Source: JBOFSQ01 sp051651625 (lineage in GTDB: Bacteria > Planctomycetota > Planctomycetia > Pirellulales > Thermoguttaceae). Taken from it: a stretch of 47,122 bases of DNA. Location: assembly GCA_051651625.1 (NCBI GenBank), contig JBOFSQ010000068.1, positions 1 through 47,122 of the forward strand. The letters run 5' to 3'. Below the pieces are notes generated by a model. The model searched no databases and was not told the origin of the DNA. It saw only the letters and a program-made list of their open reading frames with translations. Position 1 is the stretch's first letter. Every line of letters begins with the position of its first letter. Of this stretch, positions 24,406-31,963 are shown in pieces. The position numbers were made by a program, and so were the translations under genes.

Positions 24406-27400
24406 ATGAACCGAACTCTGCGAATCTTCGGCGTCGCACTCGCGGCGACACTCTGGGCGACAACACTGTTTGCAAACGAAGCGACGAAGTTGTTGCGTTT
24501 TCCTGACGTGCGAGGCGATCAGGTCGTCTTCTGTTATGGCGGCGACATCTGGGGAGCGTCGGCGAAGGACGCCGCGGCTGGTAGCGTTGAAACCGCGCAC
24601 CGTCTCACCGCGCATAGCGGCGTTGAACTGTTCCCAAAAATTTCGCCCGACGGAAAATGGATCGCGTTCACCGGTCAATACGACGGCGATGAACAGGTCT
24701 ACGTCATTCCGATCAGCGGCGGCGAACCGCGACAGTTAACGTTCTATCCCGCCGACGGCCCCAATCCGCCGCGACGAGGTTACGACAACATCGTCTATGG
24801 CTGGACGCCGGATAGCAAGTCGATCCTGTTCCGTTCGATGCGCGACAGCAACAGCGTCACCGAACTCGGCAAGCTCTATACCGTCCCACTCGCGGGCGGA
24901 CTTCCAGTCGCACTCCCGATGCCGACGGCTGGTGCCGGCGTCTTCGCGCCCGACGGAAAACGTGTCGTCTATTCGCCGCTGTTCCGCGACTTCCGCCACT
25001 GGAAACGTTACGAAGGCGGCTGGGCACAGTACCTCGCCATCTTCGACCTCGCCACCGAAAAACAAACGCTCCTCCCCGCCAGCAAACGTACCGAACGCGA
25101 CCCGATGTGGATCGACGAGTCGATATACTTCGTCTCCGACCGCAGCGGCACACTCAATCTTTATCGTTACGATCTCGCAAACGGCGCGGTGCATCAGTTA
25201 ACCAACTCGAACTCTTGGGACGTGCGCTGGGCCAGCGGCGACAACGTCGGCAAACAAGTCGTCTTTGAACTCGGCGGCGAACTTTGTCTCTTCGACTGCG
25301 CAAATGGCGAGATCAAAAAACTTGCAATCAATGTCCCGCACGACGGACTTGCGATGCGTCCAACTCGCCGCGACGTTGCGAAGTTTTACGAATCGTCCGC
25401 GCTTTCGCCGGGTGGTAAACGTGTTGCGGTCGTCGCACGCGGCGACATTTTCAGCGTCCCCGCCGAAAAAGGAACGACGCGAAATCTCACCCGCTCGTCA
25501 AACGCACACGAACGCCAAGCCGTCTGGTCAACCGACGGAACCAAAATTGTCTTCGTCTCCGACATCAGCGGCGAAGACAACATCTACCAAGTTGACGCTT
25601 CCGGTGTCGTCGCCGCAAATCCGACTCCGCAAGTTCGTCGCACGTCAAACGGACAGATTGATAACTTGTCGCTCTCGCCCGATGGGAAAATGGTCAGCTA
25701 CACCGACAGTCGCAACACACTTTGGGTCGCACCGCTCGGTGTTGCTGGTGGCGGCGAAGCGGTCGAAGTTTTCCGCGACACAAACGGCGGGACGCCCGCC
25801 GCAACGTGGTCGCCGTGCGGATCGTATCTCGCGTTCGTTGCGAGCGAGCCGCAAGGTTTTGGCGTCATCAATATCTACGACATCGCGGCGCGGCGCAGCG
25901 TCGCGGTCACGTCACCGCTCTTCGACAGCGGCGAACCGGTTTGGTCTCCGCAGGGCGATATTCTCTACTTCACTTCGCGCCGCGACTTCGCGCCGCAGCA
26001 CAGCAACGTCGAGTGGAACTTCGCCGGAAATCGCAACGAAGGTATCTTCGCCATCGCACTTCGGCGCGACGTGAAAAATCCGTTCGCACCCGAAAGCGAC
26101 GAAGCCACCGACGCCGCCAAAAAAGACGAAAAGAAAGATGAGAAAAAAGACGACGCAGAAGCAGCGATGAAAAAAATCGTGATCGATTGGGACGGAATTG
26201 CGTCGCGTGCGATTCGCGTCCCGCTCGATGGCGACAACTTCGGCGGGCTTGAAGTGACGCCGAAGTTTCTCATCTACACCAAGAACGACGCCGCGTTTTA
26301 TGGCCGCGACCCCGAACGCAAACCGCGACTCATGATCTACGATCTCAAGGAACGTAAAGAGTCGCTCCTCGCCGCCGACGTGAACGGTTACACAATCGAT
26401 CCGAAGCGAACGCACATTCTCTATCGCAGCGGCGAGGCGGCGAAGGTCGGCGAGATCGCCGTCGAGCCGAAGATGAAGGAAGTCAAACTCGCGCCGCTCT
26501 ACAGCGATGTCGTTCCCGCCGAAGAATGGCTGACGATTTTCAATGAAGTGCATCGCAAGTTCCGCGACTTCTTCTACGTTCGCAACATGCACGGTTACGA
26601 CTGGGAAAAAATCGGCGAGCAATATCGTGCGCTCTTGCCGTATGTCGCGCACCGGAGCGATCTCAACTACGTCATCAGCGAGATGATTTCCGAACTCAAC
26701 ACCGGTCACACCTACATCGAAGGTGGCGACTTCACGCTTCCGCCGCGTGAAAAGGTTGCGCTTCTCGGTGCGCGTTTCGTACTCGATCCGGCGTCGAACC
26801 GTTATCGCATCGCCCAGATTTTCGAGGGACAAAACGAGGAGCCGAAGTACCGCAGTCCGCTGACGGTGGTCGGCGTTGACGTGAAGGTTGGCGATTATCT
26901 TCTCGCGGTCGAGAACGAAGAGCTTGTCGCGCCCGACAATCCGTACCGTGTTTTGCGCGGACGTGGGCCGCAAGTTACGTTAACAGTTAACGACAAACCA
27001 ACGTTCGACGGCGCACGCCGCGTCGTTTGCGAACCGATAGCGAGCGAGAAAAATCTGCTGTACTTGCAGTTCGTTCTCAAGAGTATGCGTGATGTCGAGG
27101 CGGCGACGAACGGTCGTTGCGGATATTTGCACATTCCGAATATGGGTGCGGACGGTGCGTATGAGTTTTTGAAGTGGTACTATCCGCAGATACGCCGCGA
27201 AGGTCTTGTCGTCGATGTTCGCAGTAACGGTGGCGGCAACATTTCACCGTGGATTGTCACGCGACTTGCGACGCCGATGCTCGGTTCGCGTTTCGGCAGT
27301 ACGCGCGAGACGCCGACGTCGTATCCGCAAAATGCGCGTCACGGAAATCAAGTTTGTCTTGTGAGTGAGACCTCGGCGTCTGACGGCGACATTTTTCCGT

Positions 27401-27729
27401 ATTACTTCCGCAAAGCTGGACTCGGCCCGCTGATTGGAAAGCGGACTTGGGGCGGCGTTGTCGGGATTTCGTCGCGTGGTTCGCTGCTTGACGGTGGCGT
27501 TGCGCTCGTCCCGCTCTCGGCGACGAACGACGAAAACGGTGCGTACATCATCGAAGGCGAAGGCGTCGCGCCCGACATCGAAGTTGCGAACGATCCACAC
27601 ACGCAGCAGCAAGGTGTTGACGAACAACTCCAGCGCGGCATCGCCGAACTTTTGAAGCGGATGGAGCAAAACCCAAAACCGTGGCCGAGTCGCCCCGCCG
27701 ATCCGATCAAAACTCCGACGAGCCTCTAA
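24406..27729 (+). CDS. Tricorn-like protease (S41 family), exported
   Basis: The 1107-residue protein has an N-terminal signal peptide (MNRTLRIFGVALAATLWATT). Two beta-propeller halves follow (about residues 25-330 and 330-570) with TolB/WD40-type repeats such as LFPKISPDGKWIAFTG and AVWSTDGTKIVFVSD. A Lys/Asp/Glu-rich linker lies near 570-590. The C-terminal core has a helical C1 part with FYVRNMHGYDW (H729), a PDZ domain (about 785-860) and the S41 catalytic part, with nucleophile S992 in SETSASDGDIF and the EGVAPD segment. In tricorn the propellers feed peptides to the active site. The signal peptide implies a periplasmic version. A ribosome binding site (AAAGGA) is present before 24406. 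Confidence 0.92.
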   Translation: MNRTLRIFGVALAATLWATTLFANEATKLLRFPDVRGDQVVFCYGGDIWGASAKDAAAGSVETAHRLTAHSGVELFPKISPDGKWIAFTGQYDGDEQVYVIPISGGEPRQLTFYPADGPNPPRRGYDNIVYGWTPDSKSILFRSMRDSNSVTELGKLYTVPLAGGLPVALPMPTAGAGVFAPDGKRVVYSPLFRDFRHWKRYEGGWAQYLAIFDLATEKQTLLPASKRTERDPMWIDESIYFVSDRSGTLNLYRYDLANGAVHQLTNSNSWDVRWASGDNVGKQVVFELGGELCLFDCANGEIKKLAINVPHDGLAMRPTRRDVAKFYESSALSPGGKRVAVVARGDIFSVPAEKGTTRNLTRSSNAHERQAVWSTDGTKIVFVSDISGEDNIYQVDASGVVAANPTPQVRRTSNGQIDNLSLSPDGKMVSYTDSRNTLWVAPLGVAGGGEAVEVFRDTNGGTPAATWSPCGSYLAFVASEPQGFGVINIYDIAARRSVAVTSPLFDSGEPVWSPQGDILYFTSRRDFAPQHSNVEWNFAGNRNEGIFAIALRRDVKNPFAPESDEATDAAKKDEKKDEKKDDAEAAMKKIVIDWDGIASRAIRVPLDGDNFGGLEVTPKFLIYTKNDAAFYGRDPERKPRLMIYDLKERKESLLAADVNGYTIDPKRTHILYRSGEAAKVGEIAVEPKMKEVKLAPLYSDVVPAEEWLTIFNEVHRKFRDFFYVRNMHGYDWEKIGEQYRALLPYVAHRSDLNYVISEMISELNTGHTYIEGGDFTLPPREKVALLGARFVLDPASNRYRIAQIFEGQNEEPKYRSPLTVVGVDVKVGDYLLAVENEELVAPDNPYRVLRGRGPQVTLTVNDKPTFDGARRVVCEPIASEKNLLYLQFVLKSMRDVEAATNGRCGYLHIPNMGADGAYEFLKWYYPQIRREGLVVDVRSNGGGNISPWIVTRLATPMLGSRFGSTRETPTSYPQNARHGNQVCLVSETSASDGDIFPYYFRKAGLGPLIGKRTWGGVVGISSRGSLLDGGVALVPLSATNDENGAYIIEGEGVAPDIEVANDPHTQQQGVDEQLQRGIAELLKRMEQNPKPWPSRPADPIKTPTSL

Positions 27730-27744
27730 CCACCAAAAGTTCCA

Positions 27745-28608
27745 ATGCGTCTCATAAGTTATATTGATCCAGCTCGTGGTATTCGCGCGGCGTGGAAGCG
27801 TGGTGATGTCTATTTTGACATTGCCGATACCGATTCGTCGTTGCCTAGCGACATGGCTGCGTTTCTTTCGTTCGGTGCGATGGGACGCGAACGTCTCGAA
27901 CGGGCGACGCAACTTCCGCCGCCACTGGAGCCTGCGACGCTGATTTACGCGCCGGTTGTTCCAGCACCCGACAAGATAATTTGTGTCGGTCTAAACTATG
28001 CCGACCACGCCCGCGAGACCGGAAAACCCGTCCCCGCCGAACCGGTGATATTCAGCAAGTTTCGGTCTGCGCTGTTGCGTCATCGTGGTGAAATTGTTTT
28101 GCCGCGTGTTTCGTCTCGCGTCGATTACGAGGCCGAACTCGTTGTCGTCATCGGTAAACGTGGGCGCGACATCAGCGAAGAGCGTGCGCTCGAATTCGTT
28201 TATGGTTACACTTGCGGCAACGACGTTTCGGCGCGCGACTGGCAGTTCGGCAAACCGGCGGGCCAGTGGCTTCTCGGTAAGACGTTCGATACATTCGCAC
28301 CAGTCGGCCCAGAGATCGTAACGGCTGACGAAGTTGGTGACGTGAACAATCTCCGTGTCTCGCTCACTGTGAATGGCGCGACGATGCAAGACTCGACAAC
28401 GGCACAATTTCTTTTTAATGTTCCGCAAGTGATTGCGTATGTTTCGCGGGTTGTGACGCTCGAAGTTGGCGATCTCATCTTCACCGGTACGCCCCCCGGC
28501 GTCGGCGACGCTCGCACGCCGCAAGTTTACCTACAACACGGTGACAAAGTATGTGTCACGATTGAACGAGTCGGCACCCTCGAAAATCACTGCCGAAAAT
28601 CGGAATAA
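27745..28608 (+). CDS. Fumarylacetoacetate hydrolase-family protein
   Basis: The 287-residue cytoplasmic protein has an N-terminal extension (1-70) followed by the FAH barrel. IICVGLNYADHARETG starts the catalytic domain. Metal ligands are E129 and E131 in DYEAELVVVIGK and D160 in GNDVSARDWQ. SLTVNGATMQDSTTAQF and GDLIFTGTPPGVG complete the signature. Members hydrolyse or decarboxylate 2-keto acids such as acylpyruvates, hydroxyhepta-dienedioates or 2,4-diketo-3-deoxy sugars; the substrate here is unknown, though a sugar-acid role would fit the surrounding sugar genes. It starts 15 bases after the tricorn stop with no Shine-Dalgarno. Its TAA stop lies in the first bases of a REP family 1 copy. 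Confidence 0.9.
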   Translation: MRLISYIDPARGIRAAWKRGDVYFDIADTDSSLPSDMAAFLSFGAMGRERLERATQLPPPLEPATLIYAPVVPAPDKIICVGLNYADHARETGKPVPAEPVIFSKFRSALLRHRGEIVLPRVSSRVDYEAELVVVIGKRGRDISEERALEFVYGYTCGNDVSARDWQFGKPAGQWLLGKTFDTFAPVGPEIVTADEVGDVNNLRVSLTVNGATMQDSTTAQFLFNVPQVIAYVSRVVTLEVGDLIFTGTPPGVGDARTPQVYLQHGDKVCVTIERVGTLENHCRKSE

Positions 28609-28630
28609 GAACGCGAAGCGTAAGCTCGCT
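28605..28630 (+). repeat. REP family 1 copy at the FAH stop codon
   Basis: AATAAGAACGCGAAGCG continues into TAAGCTCGC. The usual AATCAGA start is changed to AATAAGA, and that TAA is the stop codon of the FAH-family gene. Confidence 0.8.
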
Positions 28631-28784
28631 AAACTGCTAGGGCGTGTGTTAGGCTCGCCTCCAAAAAACTCCACTTGCAACAGCAGAGTCTTTTCAGTAC
28701 CATTACACCACAGTGGGCCAGATACTAAAGTAGCGAGTGCGACGTGAGAGCGGGCGTCGCGTCCACGAATTGCCGTTAGGACAT

Positions 28785-28804
28785 ATTCCTGTCTACGCGG
28801 GAAT
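28785..28804. repeat. dRS3-like 20-bp repeat
   Basis: ATTCCTGTCTACGCGGGAAT fits the pattern ATTCC(C/T)-N8-GGGAAT known from Neisseria dRS3 and similar repeats in other phyla. A looser relative, ATTCCTGCGCCAACCAGAAT, occurs in the blocks near 31800 and 33120. Confidence 0.5.
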
Positions 28805-28850
28805 GGCAGAACGTGGCATGACGATGGTTACAAACAAATACACGCTTACC

Positions 28851-29948
28851 ATGCCGATTTTTCGTGACGTTTACAACAATCGCCGCGTTTTCGTGACGGG
28901 ACACACGGGGTTCAAGGGAAGCTGGTTGGTGGCGTGGCTGGAGCGGCTCGGCGCGGTGTGCTGCGGATTTTCGCTCCCCGGTGCGGTCAGTTCGCCCGAC
29001 CACTTTTCGCTTCTCAACTTGAACGTGAACGATGTTCGCGGTGACGTTGCCGACATCGCGTCGCTGCGAAATGCCATCAGACATTTTGAGCCGGAGATTG
29101 TCTTTCACCTCGCGGCACAGCCGCTCGTCCGTTTGTCTTACGCCAAACCGCTTGAGACGTTTACGACAAACGTCATCGGCACGGCGAATCTTCTTGAAGC
29201 CGCGCGCGACTGTGAAAGCGTCAAAGCGGTGGTGATCATAACGACCGACAAAGTTTACGAAAATCGCGAGTGGGACTGGGGATACCGCGAGAACGACCGA
29301 CTTGGCGGACACGATCCCTACGCGGCGTCAAAGGCGTGTGCGGAGATTGTTGTGTCGTCGTATCGCCAGTCGTTCTACCAAAGTGGTGGCAAGTTACTTG
29401 CGAGTGTGCGTGCGGGAAACGTCATCGGCGGCGGCGACTGGGCGGGCGACCGATTAATCCCCGACCTCGTTCGTGCTGCACTCAAGGGCGAGACGACACA
29501 CATTCGCATGCCGCACGCGACGCGACCGTGGGAACACGTTTTGGAACCATTGTTTGGTTATCTGTGTTTGGGACAATGTTTGCTCGAAGGACAATCGGGG
29601 TTTGCTGATGCGTGGAATTTTGGACCAAACATTGAGGGTTGCATTTCGGTTGGCAATTTGGTAGAGAAGGTTGGGTGTTGTTGGGACCGAATAAGGGTTG
29701 CGCTCTCGAAAGATTGTGACAACGATCTACACGAGACTACACTTCTCTATCTGAACAGTGATAAGGCACGCTTGAAACTTGGCTGGGAGCCGGTTTGGAG
29801 TTTTGATGCGACATTGCGTCATACGATTGAATGGTACCGTGAGTTTTACGAAAATAAACGTGTTATCACATTGAATCAACTGGAGCGGTACAAGATTGAC
29901 GCCGCGAAAAAACAAACAACAAGCAAAGCACGAAGCGTAAGCGAGTAG
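28851..29948 (+). CDS. rfbG: CDP-glucose 4,6-dehydratase
   Basis: The 365-residue cytoplasmic short-chain dehydrogenase converts CDP-glucose to CDP-4-keto-6-deoxyglucose, the entry to CDP-linked dideoxy sugars of surface glycans. The NAD-binding motif is VFVTGHTGFKGSW (residues 13-25); the catalytic pair is in DPYAASKAC, with the TTDKVY strand before it. AGNVIGGGDWAGDRLIPD is diagnostic for this dehydratase. The ATG at 28851 gives the family's usual N-terminus; earlier ATGs (28803, 28818, 28824) are in frame but would add residues over a repeat. No Shine-Dalgarno is visible. The last residues (KARSVSE) are encoded by a REP copy that supplies the stop. The partner rfbF/rfbH genes are absent from the window. 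Confidence 0.88.
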   Translation: MPIFRDVYNNRRVFVTGHTGFKGSWLVAWLERLGAVCCGFSLPGAVSSPDHFSLLNLNVNDVRGDVADIASLRNAIRHFEPEIVFHLAAQPLVRLSYAKPLETFTTNVIGTANLLEAARDCESVKAVVIITTDKVYENREWDWGYRENDRLGGHDPYAASKACAEIVVSSYRQSFYQSGGKLLASVRAGNVIGGGDWAGDRLIPDLVRAALKGETTHIRMPHATRPWEHVLEPLFGYLCLGQCLLEGQSGFADAWNFGPNIEGCISVGNLVEKVGCCWDRIRVALSKDCDNDLHETTLLYLNSDKARLKLGWEPVWSFDATLRHTIEWYREFYENKRVITLNQLERYKIDAAKKQTTSKARSVSE

Positions 29949-29949
29949 C
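29925..29949 (+). repeat. REP family 1 copy encoding the rfbG C-terminus
   Basis: The copy AAAGCACGAAGCG-TAAGCGAG overlaps the last eight codons of rfbG, giving the C-terminal peptide RSVSE and the TAG stop. A second, 11-base REP start (GAATCAGAACG, 29953-29963) lies directly before the truncated HEPN-like gene. Confidence 0.75.
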
Positions 29950-30018
29950 CCCGAATCAGAACGTTGCGATGAGGCAGAAATTACGCCTGCTGGTTTTCAG
30001 TATCACGAAGCGGTACAA

Positions 30019-30312
30019 ATGGCGTTGGTGCAAGCGTTTGAAATTGTGCTGGAACTCGGCTGGAAAACCGTGAAAGATTGTTTGGAAAACGATGGTTACG
30101 CGGATATAAAAACTGGACGCGAAGCCATCCGGCAAGCGCATCAAATCGGTCTTATCGACAACGGCGAAAATTGGCTAACGGCATTGGATTTGCGCAATCT
30201 TACTTCACATACTTACGACGAACAAATACTCACGCAAATCAACAATTTTGTTGCCGGAACTTTTATCAACGACGCCAACGCGCTACTTGAAAAGTTAAAG
30301 GCAAGAAACTAA
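30019..30312 (+). CDS. HEPN-type nucleotidyltransferase-substrate-binding protein (HI0074 family), 5'-truncated
   Basis: The 97-residue open product covers the C-terminal two thirds of the HI0074 family (normally about 130-140 residues): ALVQAFEIVLELGWKTVKD, then LRNLTSHTYDEQI. The HEPN R-x4-H motif is present (RNLTSH), suggesting RNase potential. In-frame coding similarity continues upstream (DEAEITPAGFQYHEAVQ) but without a start codon and is cut off by a REP fragment ending at 29963, then a TAG. The 5' end is therefore missing, and whether the short form is stable is uncertain. The TAATG overlap with the next gene shows the original two-gene operon. HEPN-MNT pairs act as toxin-antitoxin modules in which the MNT partner modifies the HEPN toxin. 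Confidence 0.72.
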   Translation: MALVQAFEIVLELGWKTVKDCLENDGYADIKTGREAIRQAHQIGLIDNGENWLTALDLRNLTSHTYDEQILTQINNFVAGTFINDANALLEKLKARN

Positions 30313-30620
30313 TGGAATACGGATTACGCCCTGATCAATTACAAACGATTTGTACTTATTTCGCCAAATATCCCGAAATTGAAACTGCGGTGTTGTTTGG
30401 CTCACGCGCTCTTGGTACATATAAATTGGGGTCGGATGTTGATCTTGCTTTGAAAGGCGACGCGGTCACGATTTTTACGGCGGCGCGTTTGAAAGCTGAA
30501 ATCGAAGAAGAAACTGTTATTCCGTATTTTTTTGATATTGTTGCGTATCCGTTATTAAGCCACCGCGATTTTATCACGCATATTGATATGTGCGGAAAAA
30601 TTATTTACGCAAAAAGATGA
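30312..30620 (+). CDS. MNT-type minimal nucleotidyltransferase (HI0073 family)
   Basis: The 102-residue protein has the Pol-beta-like nucleotidyltransferase signature AVLFGSRALGTYKLGSDVDL: GS-x10-D-x-D with two metal-binding aspartates. A third acidic strand follows (PYFFDIVAYP). Start and upstream stop overlap (TAATG), so translation is coupled to the HEPN-like gene. In characterised HEPN-MNT pairs the nucleotidyltransferase adds AMP units to the HEPN protein to silence it. Because the HEPN partner is truncated, this may be a decaying module. A REP copy follows 6 bases after the stop. Confidence 0.88.
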   Translation: MEYGLRPDQLQTICTYFAKYPEIETAVLFGSRALGTYKLGSDVDLALKGDAVTIFTAARLKAEIEEETVIPYFFDIVAYPLLSHRDFITHIDMCGKIIYAKR

Positions 30621-30626
30621 ACGAAC

Positions 30627-30655
30627 TTAGGAACACGAAGCGTAAGCGAGCGACC
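30627..30655 (+). repeat. REP family 1 copy after the MNT gene
   Basis: TTAGGAACACGAAGCG-TAAGCGAGCG starts 6 bases after the MNT stop. The start is diverged from AATCAGAAC. Confidence 0.75.
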
Positions 30656-30692
30656 AGAAGCAGTGAGAACGTCAGCGTGGTGTGTCGCGTTC

Positions 30693-30723
30693 AACATGAC
30701 ATATAGGACGTATATGTCATGTT
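30693..30723. repeat. Perfect 13-bp AT-rich hairpin
   Basis: AACATGACATATA and TATATGTCATGTT pair perfectly around the loop GGACG. It lies between the MNT gene and the first methyltransferase and resembles the hairpin after xylA in its ATATAGGACGTATA core. It may terminate or protect the MNT transcript. Confidence 0.7.
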
Positions 30724-30788
30724 TTGTTCGACGCCGAACAACCGGTTACTCCGCCTGCCATTAATCCGCAACGCATAACCAAACGCAG

Positions 30789-30854
30789 GTTCTCGCTTAC
30801 GCGCCGCATTCCGATTAATGCGATGACGAGCCACCAACAAAAAGGAAAACTAAA
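30789..30854 (+). promoter_or_regulatory. Duplicated gene leader, copy A
   Basis: A diverged reverse REP copy (TCTCGCTTACGCGCCGCATTC) is followed by GATTAATGCGATGACG, then GGAAAACTAAA directly before the ATG at 30855. The same order (reverse REP, GATTGATGTG, GGAAAAC-AAA-ATG) precedes the genes at 31964 and 33265. GGAAAAC places GGA about 9 bases from the ATG and probably is the ribosome binding site. Confidence 0.65.
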
Positions 30855-31664
30855 ATGAACACGCTCGCCAAAATCTGGAGAGAAATAAAAAGACCGTTTC
30901 GAGGACAGGTTGAGTCGAAAGCGTCTAATGTGGATAGAAGGTTGTCTGCGACAGACTGGGGGCAGCGTTACAATTTGGAACATTTGGCTGGATTGGTTGA
31001 ACGGATACGAAACAAAAAGTATTCTGCTTGGACGGAGGAAATGTTAAAGATATGTAAACACGGTGATCGCGTTTTGGAGATCGGTAGCGGGACAGGAGAG
31101 ACGTCGTTGTGTTTGGCTCAGTTTGGATGTGAGTGTACAGCTTTAGATTTTGAACAAAAATGTTTGGAATTGACTGATATTGCGTCCAACAAATTGGCGG
31201 TTTCCGTTCGGACAGTTCTGGCTGATTGTGAAAAGGAGTTGCCATTTTCGGCGGACTCATTTGACTGGGTGTTTCAGGCGGGTTTGTTGGAGCATTTTGA
31301 GAGGGACAAGCGGATCGAGCTTTTGCGTAACTGGAGTAGGGTTACTCGCCAGATGGTTTCGATGATACCAAATGCTTCGTCGTTGGCATATCGGGCGGGA
31401 AAGGCGATACAAGAACAAAGTGGCACATGGCCTTGGGGATTAGAGCTACCACAATACTCGCTTCGTGAAGAGTTCACCGCTTCAGGATTTCGAGTAACAG
31501 CGGAGTACACGATAGACGAATTGCACGCTTTAACATTTTTGCCAGAGCAGCATTATTTACGCACCGCAATAGAACGATGGTTCAGAGAGAATAAGTGTAG
31601 CGACAACTGTGGACAGGGATACTTACTTGTGACTATCGGAAAAAAATCAGAACACGAAGCGTAA
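30855..31664 (+). CDS. Class I SAM-dependent methyltransferase
   Basis: The 269-residue protein has a Rossmann methyltransferase core: motif I VLEIGSGTGETS (about 74-85), the acidic strand CTALDFEQ, and post-motif ADSFDWVFQAGLLEHFERD. The first 16 residues, MNTLAKIWREIKRPFR, form a basic amphipathic leader shared with the genes at 31964 and 33265, whose remaining sequences differ. In this glycan locus it probably methylates a sugar or lipid-linked intermediate, but no acceptor is deducible. The leader might tether the enzyme to the membrane (inference). The last codons (KSEHEA) and the TAA stop are supplied by a REP copy. Confidence 0.8.
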   Translation: MNTLAKIWREIKRPFRGQVESKASNVDRRLSATDWGQRYNLEHLAGLVERIRNKKYSAWTEEMLKICKHGDRVLEIGSGTGETSLCLAQFGCECTALDFEQKCLELTDIASNKLAVSVRTVLADCEKELPFSADSFDWVFQAGLLEHFERDKRIELLRNWSRVTRQMVSMIPNASSLAYRAGKAIQEQSGTWPWGLELPQYSLREEFTASGFRVTAEYTIDELHALTFLPEQHYLRTAIERWFRENKCSDNCGQGYLLVTIGKKSEHEA

Positions 31665-31759
31665 GCGAGTGCCTAGAATCGGCTTGTGTTATCCGTTCAC
31701 GCACAAGCTCGTCATTCCTGCGCCAACCAGAATCAGAACGCGAAGCGTAAGCGAGTGCC
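31645..31759 (+). repeat. Two REP family 1 copies with a longer shared block
   Basis: Forward copies lie at 31645-31673 (AATCAGAACACGAAGC variant, containing the stop of the preceding methyltransferase) and 31731-31759 (AATCAGAACGCGAAGC variant). Each is followed by AGAATCGGCTTG and the TTCACGCACAAGCTCG block, so the repeat unit here is about 86 bases. Confidence 0.85.
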
Positions 31760-31773
31760 AGAATCGGCTTGCG

Positions 31774-31963
31774 TTATCCATTCACGCACAAGCTCGTCAT
31801 TCCTGCGCCAACCAGAATCAGAACGCGATGCGTAAACAAACGCGGGCACTCGCTTACGCGTCGCGTTCTGATTGATGTGCGGATGTTGAAGTGCCACTGC
31901 CACACCAAGCGAAAACCGGACAATAGACGACACCACAAAAAACCAACGAAAAGGAAAACGAAA
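31774..31963 (+). promoter_or_regulatory. Duplicated gene leader, copy B, with REP hairpin
   Basis: The block from TTATCCATTCACGCAC to GATTGATGTG (31774-31880) is nearly identical to 33096-33201. Inside it, 31816-31873 is an inverted REP pair: AATCAGAACGCGATGCGTAA against TTACGCGTCGCGTTCTGATT, 19 of 20 pairs matched. The segment ends GGAAAACGAAA directly before the ATG at 31964. It is likely a 5' untranslated region or promoter cassette for the radical SAM gene. Confidence 0.65.

Noticed and set aside
25912..26973. 353-codon minus-strand frame opposite the tricorn-like gene
   Set aside because: It is antisense to clear protease domains and has no recognisable domain; a shadow frame.
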